Made by a program: the position numbers and the translations under genes. Below, piece by piece: positions 6,936-10,544 of a DNA stretch of 10,544 nucleotides (positions are counted from its first letter, which is position 1; every line of letters begins with the position of its first letter). Origin of the DNA: Cyanobacteriota bacterium (GTDB taxonomy: Bacteria; Cyanobacteriota; Cyanobacteriia; Phormidesmidales; Phormidesmidaceae); contig JAQCHG010000023.1 in NCBI GenBank assembly GCA_027619675.1, positions 1 to 10,544 of the forward strand, written 5' to 3'. A model generated the notes under the pieces. The model saw nothing but the letters and a program-made list of their open reading frames with translations. It had not been told where the DNA came from and made no database searches.

Positions 6936-8152
6936 TCGAACCGATCAGACAGGGGACCGGGGGGACCCCCAGTCAAGGTGGGCGCTCGGGACGCCACGGA
7001 CTGGAGAGGAGCCGGGGCAGACCCAGCCTTGATCCTTGGCTCCAGCCCTTTGAGGGGGCTAACCAGCCCCCGGGCAACATGCACCGCTGCATAGAGCAGG
7101 TCGGGAATCTGCTCTAAAGGAGGTTCTGCCTTGCCCTCGCTGGCTAAGGCAATCGCCGTCAACTGGGCCAGGGTGGGGGCCAAACAGCGACGGGCATAGC
7201 TACCGTAGGCCACCCCACCAAAGTGGGGAGTCGGAGGGGCCGGGCGATCGCGATCCCGTGGGGAGTATGGGGATGAACCCAGGGATATCGCCCAATCCGC
7301 TTGGCGTAGCTTGAGGGCGGTGTGGTGGTTGGTGCCCCCCGCCAGTTGCACAAATCCAGGCGGTCCCGCCGCCAGCAGTTCCTGCCCATAACGCAAGGCG
7401 GCGTGGGTGGTGCCTGCCCCAATATCACCGCTCATGGGTCGGCCATCCGCCTGCCAAATCAAAGGGATGGGTAGCGGCCCCATGAGCCGATACAGATCCC
7501 AGAGATACGCCACTGCCCCTGGTGCCGAGGGGCAGCTAATGGCCAATAGTTTCAAGCCGTGCAGATGGGGGCGAATGCTCTGCCAAAGCCGGGCAAAGGC
7601 GTCACCGTGGCCCACTTGGGTGTGGAGTTCTACCGCATCTACCTGGGGCAGGAGTTGGGCTGCTACCCCCGCCGGAGAGGTCGAAAAGGCGCGGGGGGTA
7701 ATGAGCTGCAAAGGACAGACTGGGAAACAGCGGCCACAACCATAGCAACGGCTGCCAATCACCCCGTCCAGGGCGATCGCCTCAGCGGGGCAAATGGCTT
7801 CACAGGGCCGGGGACAGTCGGCGGGACAGTGGGCCGGGTCAAACTCGGCTTTGCGGAAATGGGGGTCTTCGCCATCGTTCAAGCTCACCATCACCCAAGG
7901 GCGGTGGTAGCGGGGCTGCTGTGGGGAGGGAATGAAAAACTCAGGGGCAAGGCGATCGGCAACGGTCAACGCCGCCTGCACCGCAGCCAACACCGACGGG
8001 TCCGCAGCGATATCAATGCAGTCTGCACCCGCAAGGGCATAGGCGAGGGCCAGACTCCGAATGGCAGGAAGGTGTTGATAGCTGGCACCGCAGATGAGCT
8101 TGAACCAGCGGCCTTCCTTAAGGGCAGTTAAGGGAGGGGGAGGTGCAATCAC
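6932..8152 (-). CDS. ldpA: Iron-sulfur protein LdpA (light-dependent period, circadian clock redox input)
   Basis: LdpA of Synechococcus elongatus is a Fe-S protein that adjusts circadian period to light intensity through cellular redox state. This 406-residue product has the family N-terminus [20 protein letters not shown] with [18 protein letters not shown], then two ferredoxin-like cysteine clusters: C109/C113/C117/C121 ([15 protein letters not shown]) and C136/C139/C142/C146 ([13 protein letters not shown]), enough for two [4Fe-4S] centres. The C-terminal two thirds contain [16 protein letters not shown], and [12 protein letters not shown]. The start is GTG 8152: an in-frame TAG lies four codons upstream, and no other start precedes the conserved region. 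AAGGGG abuts the start codon, too close to be a normal ribosome-binding site. The gene overlaps ycf45 by 4 nt (GTGA). Confidence 0.92.
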   Translation of the reverse strand: MIAPPPPLTALKEGRWFKLICGASYQHLPAIRSLALAYALAGADCIDIAADPSVLAAVQAALTVADRLAPEFFIPSPQQPRYHRPWVMVSLNDGEDPHFRKAEFDPAHCPADCPRPCEAICPAEAIALDGVIGSRCYGCGRCFPVCPLQLITPRAFSTSPAGVAAQLLPQVDAVELHTQVGHGDAFARLWQSIRPHLHGLKLLAISCPSAPGAVAYLWDLYRLMGPLPIPLIWQADGRPMSGDIGAGTTHAALRYGQELLAAGPPGFVQLAGGTNHHTALKLRQADWAISLGSSPYSPRDRDRPAPPTPHFGGVAYGSYARRCLAPTLAQLTAIALASEGKAEPPLEQIPDLLYAAVHVARGLVSPLKGLEPRIKAGSAPAPLQSVASRAPTLTGGPPGPLSDRFE

Positions 8153-8312
8153 CCCCTTATGCTAGTGCGTTCTGAGGGATTTGACGAGGATCCCTTAGGC
8201 GGCGGGATCACTGGCGACAGGCCCCTTTGCGCCCAGGGGCTAATGGGTAATCAGTACGCCCGTTTCACTCAATTCCAGCGCTTGAGGCAAGGGTACGTTC
8301 TCCAGCGCTATG

Positions 8313-8377
8313 GCTAGGGGCTACCATTGCTGAATGGCAGCTCTAACCCTTGTTGTGTAACGGTTGCAGCCCCTAGC
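8313..8377. ncRNA. Candidate structured element with three-way-junction fold
   Basis: A perfect 10-bp outer stem (GCTAGGGGCT at 8313-8322 with AGCCCCTAGC at 8368-8377) encloses two hairpins. One is CCATT-GCTG-AATGG (8324-8337). The other is AACC-C-TT with AA-C-GGTT around a 7-nt loop (8345-8365). CTTGAG (8281-8286) can also pair with CTCAAG (8377-8382), extending the outer stem across a bulge. It matches no RNA family I recognise and may equally be a small palindromic repeat or DNA cruciform. Strand is unknown because the fold is nearly symmetric. Confidence 0.3.
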
Positions 8378-8410
8378 TCAAGTCAGTACGGGGTGAGCCC
8401 ATCAGTGCGG

Positions 8411-8493
8411 GAAATCCTTGAGGGGATTTTTCGGAATGAATATGCTGCCGTAAATTTACCGCCGTAAATTGGCGTCGAGGTACGAGACCCAAC
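8411..8493 (-). repeat. Possible degenerate cyanobacterial interspersed repeat
   Basis: On the minus strand the segment reads TGTTGGGTCTCGTACCTCGA followed by twice-repeated AATTTACGGC units, then the hairpin AAATCC/GGATTT. From memory it resembles the dispersed element beginning TGTTGGGTTTCGT-CCTCAACCC seen in many cyanobacterial genomes. The match is imperfect and unverified. Confidence 0.3.
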
Positions 8494-8891
8494 AGTCTGA
8501 GCGGGTCATTTCTTTCTCAGAGATCGCCTAAGGCGTGGTTTCCCAGCCAGTGGTTCTCAGCCATATCCCCCCATAGAATGACGCACCTCGGCTGAGGGGT
8601 GTTGGCGGTCTTGCTTACCTCAGCGGGCATTGGAGCATGAGGCATTGGGGCATTATCATCCACCCCGTGAACCCTGATGGGATCTGGACGGAGGGGCACC
8701 CTAACCCCTTTCAACAATGGGGATGATGGTGTTTCTGCTCCCTTTGCTGCTGGGGCATTGGGCGAAAATCAACCGATCGCAGGGGAGCCAGGGGGCGATC
8801 GCGAAGATCCGATAGAATGGCGGTGACCGATTGGGTCTTGATACCGAGCCGATATTCCAGCGTATCCATTGCAGTGAGGAGCGTATAGGTT

Positions 8892-9497
8892 ATGACCAGC
8901 CCAGCAGAAGGCTGTCTCCGGGTGGGCCAAGCGGCCCCCGACTTCACCGCTACGGCAGTGGTGGATCAAGAGTTCAAAACCATCAAACTGTCCGATCTGC
9001 GGGGCAAATATGTGGTGTTGTTCTTTTATCCCCTGGATTTCACCTTTGTCTGCCCGACGGAAATCATTGCCTTCAGCGATCGCTACAGCGAGTTCAAAGA
9101 CCTGGATACCGAAGTGCTGGGGGTGTCTGTCGATAGCGAATTTTCCCACCTAGCCTGGATTCAAACCGAGCGCAAACTGGGGGGCGTCGGCGACCTCGCC
9201 TATCCCCTGGTGTCGGACATCAAAAAAGAGATCAGCACCGCCTACAACGTCCTCGACCCCGATGCGGGGGTGGCGTTGCGGGGGTTGTTTATCATCGATC
9301 GCGAAGGGGTGATCCAACACGCCACGGTGAACAACCTCTCCTTTGGTCGCAATGTGGATGAAACCCTGCGGGTGTTGCAAGCCATCCAATATGTGCAAAC
9401 CCACCCCGATGAGGTCTGCCCTGCCGGGTGGCAGCCAGGGGATCAGACCATGATCCCTGACCCGGTGAAATCCAAGGAATTTTTTGCCTCGGTGTAG
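8892..9497 (+). CDS. Typical 2-Cys peroxiredoxin (AhpC/Prx1 family)
   Basis: The enzyme reduces H2O2 and organic peroxides with electrons from thioredoxin; the plastid homologue is 2-CysPrx BAS1. The 201-residue product has the peroxidatic motif FTFVCPTE with C54 (T51 three residues before), the catalytic arginine R130 in ALRGLFIID, and the resolving cysteine C176 in EVCPAGW. GGVG (97-100) and a C-terminal KEFF stand in for the GGLG and YF motifs of over-oxidation-sensitive enzymes, so it may be moderately sensitive. ATG 8892 has GAGGAG 10 nt upstream and matches the family N-terminus ([15 protein letters not shown]). It is likely the first gene of a two-gene operon with the redoxin 24 nt downstream. 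Confidence 0.96.
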   Translation: MTSPAEGCLRVGQAAPDFTATAVVDQEFKTIKLSDLRGKYVVLFFYPLDFTFVCPTEIIAFSDRYSEFKDLDTEVLGVSVDSEFSHLAWIQTERKLGGVGDLAYPLVSDIKKEISTAYNVLDPDAGVALRGLFIIDREGVIQHATVNNLSFGRNVDETLRVLQAIQYVQTHPDEVCPAGWQPGDQTMIPDPVKSKEFFASV

Positions 9498-9521
9498 CCC
9501 ATCATTGGCCTGTCAATCACC

Positions 9522-10085
9522 ATGGCGGATCTAGCCCTTGAGGCCCCTTCTCGATTGTTGAGTGAGCGGTTTTGGCGGCATTTTTGGCCCCTGCCCGCCC
9601 ATCGGCGGCTGGCTTTGGGCGATCGCGCCCCCGATTTTTGCCTGACCCAGGCGCAGACCCAGCAGCCTTTACGGTTGTCCCATTTTTGGGGCGATCGCCC
9701 GGTGGTGCTGGCCTTCACCCGCATCTTTACCGAGCGCCACTACTGCCCCCTGTGCTTTCCCCATTTGATCACCCTGCGGGATGCATACCCGCTGTTTGTG
9801 CAGGCGGGGGCAGAACTGCTGCTGGTGGTGAGTACCGACCTCAGCCAGAGTCAGCGGGTGGTGCAGGATCTAGACCTGCCCATGCCGGTGCTCAGCGATA
9901 GCCAGGGCCAAGTGTTTCAGCAATATGGCACCGGACAAGCCCTGGGGGCACCCCTGCCCGCCCAGTTCGTGTTAGACCGCTATGGCCGGGTGCGGTTTTG
10001 GCACCAGTTCTCTGCCCTATCCGCCAATGCCGAGCCGCCGCGTCTACTCTATGCCCTCTCCACCCTGCCCCCCCCAAGCGCTTAG
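9522..10085 (+). CDS. AhpC/TSA-type redoxin with CPLC active site
   Basis: This is a 187-residue thioredoxin-fold protein of the AhpC/TSA superfamily. Residues 30-38 (LALGDRAPDF) are the usual entry to the fold. The active site is FTRIFTERHYCPLCFPHL with C75 and C78, a CxxC pair. The Thr of the peroxidatic PxxxTxxC motif is not in place, and the segment before the core strand is LPAQFVLD, with a likely cis-proline and no peroxiredoxin arginine. It is therefore better viewed as a thiol-disulfide or peroxiredoxin-like protein of unknown substrate. There is no signal peptide or membrane segment. It lies 24 nt after the peroxiredoxin and in the same frame; no clear Shine-Dalgarno precedes ATG 9522. 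The role is inferred to be redox defence alongside its neighbour. Confidence 0.85.
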   Translation: MADLALEAPSRLLSERFWRHFWPLPAHRRLALGDRAPDFCLTQAQTQQPLRLSHFWGDRPVVLAFTRIFTERHYCPLCFPHLITLRDAYPLFVQAGAELLLVVSTDLSQSQRVVQDLDLPMPVLSDSQGQVFQQYGTGQALGAPLPAQFVLDRYGRVRFWHQFSALSANAEPPRLLYALSTLPPPSA

Positions 10086-10120
10086 CCTAGGATGGCCAGT
10101 TCATGCTGGAAGCGGATCGG

Positions 10121-10139
10121 AAGGTGAGCATGTCACCTT
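10121..10139 (+). terminator. Hairpin between the redoxin gene and the transposase remnant
   Basis: A perfect 7-bp stem (AAGGTGA/TCACCTT) with a 5-nt loop GCATG lies 36 nt after the redoxin stop. Only a single T follows the stem before GC, so it is a weak terminator candidate for the plus-strand operon. It overlaps the stop codon of the transposase remnant on the other strand and may instead derive from the element's end. Confidence 0.3.
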
Positions 10140-10544
10140 TGCAAACTAATCATGCCATTGAGGCAAGCGCAGCGATGAGCTAAGACTTGTGGCACGTTGT
10201 CTTCTCGCCACTGTGCCCCTGAGATTTTAATCCGGCGGCTGATTTGCTTGATGCCCGACTCAACAGCACCCGAACCAATTCGGCCTGTGCGCGTGCCGCT
10301 GACTGAGTGGATAAAAAATTTCCGAGGGCAGGGCTCACATGGGCCTGTAGTTGCTCTCGTACCCTCAGTTCAATATCTTCCAGGGTTTGCATGGAGGCGG
10401 GGTCGCTATCCTCGTAGAGGATTTTGGCAATGGCATCCAGGTGCGGCTGTAAGTAGGTAAGCTCAATTATCTTGCAGACGGGTTTTCTCCCTTTGGGAGA
10501 CGCTGACGCGTTGGCTGTGCCTGCCTGAAAGGCATACGACTTCG
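10133..10544 (-). pseudogene. Internally deleted ISKra4-like transposase remnant
   Basis: Two pieces of one transposase are visible in different minus-strand frames. The upstream piece (edge to about 10312) reads LTYLQPHLDAIAKILYEDSD and then TLEDIELRVREQLQAHVSPA, like the N-terminal segment of cyanobacterial ISKra4-type transposases. The downstream piece (10297-10133, 54 codons and TGA) reads GRIGSGAVESGIKQISRRIK and ISGAQWREDNVPQVLAHRCA, like their C-terminus; the Glu of GAVES would be the last acidic catalytic residue. The middle, normally some hundreds of residues, is absent, and the pieces are out of frame, so the gene is dead. No start codon is seen; the upstream frame stays open through a palindromic repeat to the window edge. 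The family assignment is from memory of these motifs. Confidence 0.7.
10486..10544 (-). repeat. Palindromic cyanobacterial repeat at the 5' end of the transposase remnant
   Basis: The segment contains two perfect hairpins, TCTCCC-TTT-GGGAGA (10486-10500) and TGCCT-GAA-AGGCA (10522-10534), joined by GCCAACGCGTCAGCGTCTCC (minus strand). This resembles the dispersed family with GCCAACGCG and GCGTCTC cores common in cyanobacterial genomes. It continues to the window edge, so its full length is unknown. Confidence 0.5.

Larger units (their letters stand above)
8153..8891. other. 739-bp divergent intergenic region, structured, no convincing gene
   Basis: Short open frames here (for example 8517-8717 minus) have no family features or ribosome-binding sites and look random. 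The region instead holds many inverted repeats: GATCCC/GGGATC (8189-8209), GCCCCT/AGGGGC (8221-8240), the multi-branch fold at 8313-8377, and AAATCC/GGATTT (8412-8429). It also has direct repeats: TCCAGCGCT twice, 27 bp apart (8274, 8301), GCCGTAAATT twice (8448, 8461), and degenerate GCATTGG/GCAT units (8625-8655). A HIP1 site is at 8795-8802. It must contain the promoters for ldpA and the peroxiredoxin; the only hints are weak (TAGCAT on the minus strand at 8158-8163, TAGAAT at 8813-8818). Confidence 0.6.

Noticed and set aside
7559..8131. Plus-strand open frame (190 codons) opposite ldpA
   Set aside because: Covers the Fe-S cluster region of ldpA on the other strand; no recognisable protein features.
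8517..8717. Small minus-strand open frame in the ldpA-peroxiredoxin spacer
   Set aside because: No ribosome-binding site; its repeated Ala-Pro-Met-Pro stretch comes from degenerate GCATTGG DNA repeats, and no family is recognised.
8813..8818. TAGAAT as the -10 of the peroxiredoxin promoter
   Set aside because: No -35-like hexamer at the right distance; too weak to list as a feature.
8153..8891. tRNA or other known RNA gene in the large spacer
   Set aside because: No T-loop GGTTCGAATC-type sequence or acceptor stem found; the multi-branch fold at 8313-8377 does not match tRNA geometry.
8711..9149. Minus-strand open frames across the peroxiredoxin start
   Set aside because: They overlap the certain peroxiredoxin gene antisense and have no conserved features.
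10312..10320. Programmed frameshift at the T6 run in the transposase
   Set aside because: The catalytic middle of the protein is missing, so no shift would restore a functional enzyme.

Overview
This 10.5 kb window is chromosomal DNA from a cyanobacterium. The evidence is the presence of psb27 (photosystem II assembly), ldpA (redox input to the circadian clock) and ycf45, the cyanobacterial order of the alpha-operon genes, and at least twelve copies of the HIP1 octamer GCGATCGC. The moderately high GC content and two decayed repeat or IS types at the edges suggest a Leptolyngbya-like lineage, but that is a guess.

Layout. Positions 1-4045, all minus strand, hold a ribosomal/alpha operon. It reads in transcription order rpmJ, rpsM, rpsK, rpoA, rplQ, truA, rplM, rpsI (rpsI runs off the left edge). 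A good candidate promoter lies just upstream of rpmJ, so the cluster seems to begin there and not to continue from secY-adk-infA. Positions 4046-4377 carry this promoter and a strong 18-bp-stem terminator. Then come psb27 (4378-4782), ycf45 (5073-6935) and ldpA (6932-8152), also minus strand; ldpA and ycf45 overlap and look translationally coupled. Positions 8153-8891 (739 bp) hold no convincing gene but many hairpins, including a three-way-junction-like fold at 8313-8377, and probably the divergent promoters of ldpA and the peroxiredoxin pair. Plus-strand genes follow: a typical 2-Cys peroxiredoxin (8892-9497) and a redoxin-like protein with a CPLC active site (9522-10085). The right end (10133-10544) is the minus-strand remnant of an ISKra4-like transposase that has lost its middle, with a palindromic cyanobacterial repeat running off the edge.

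How the genes work together. The left half makes translation machinery, the RNA polymerase alpha subunit and a tRNA pseudouridine synthase. The centre and right hold photosynthesis- and redox-linked functions: PSII repair (Psb27), a Fe-S redox sensor for the clock (LdpA), an ATPase with a nucleic-acid-binding domain of unknown role (Ycf45), and peroxide defence.

I see no CRISPR array, tRNA, rRNA or recognisable defence system. The window is mostly ordinary core genome; the points of interest are regulatory structures, the structured intergenic region and the decayed mobile DNA.
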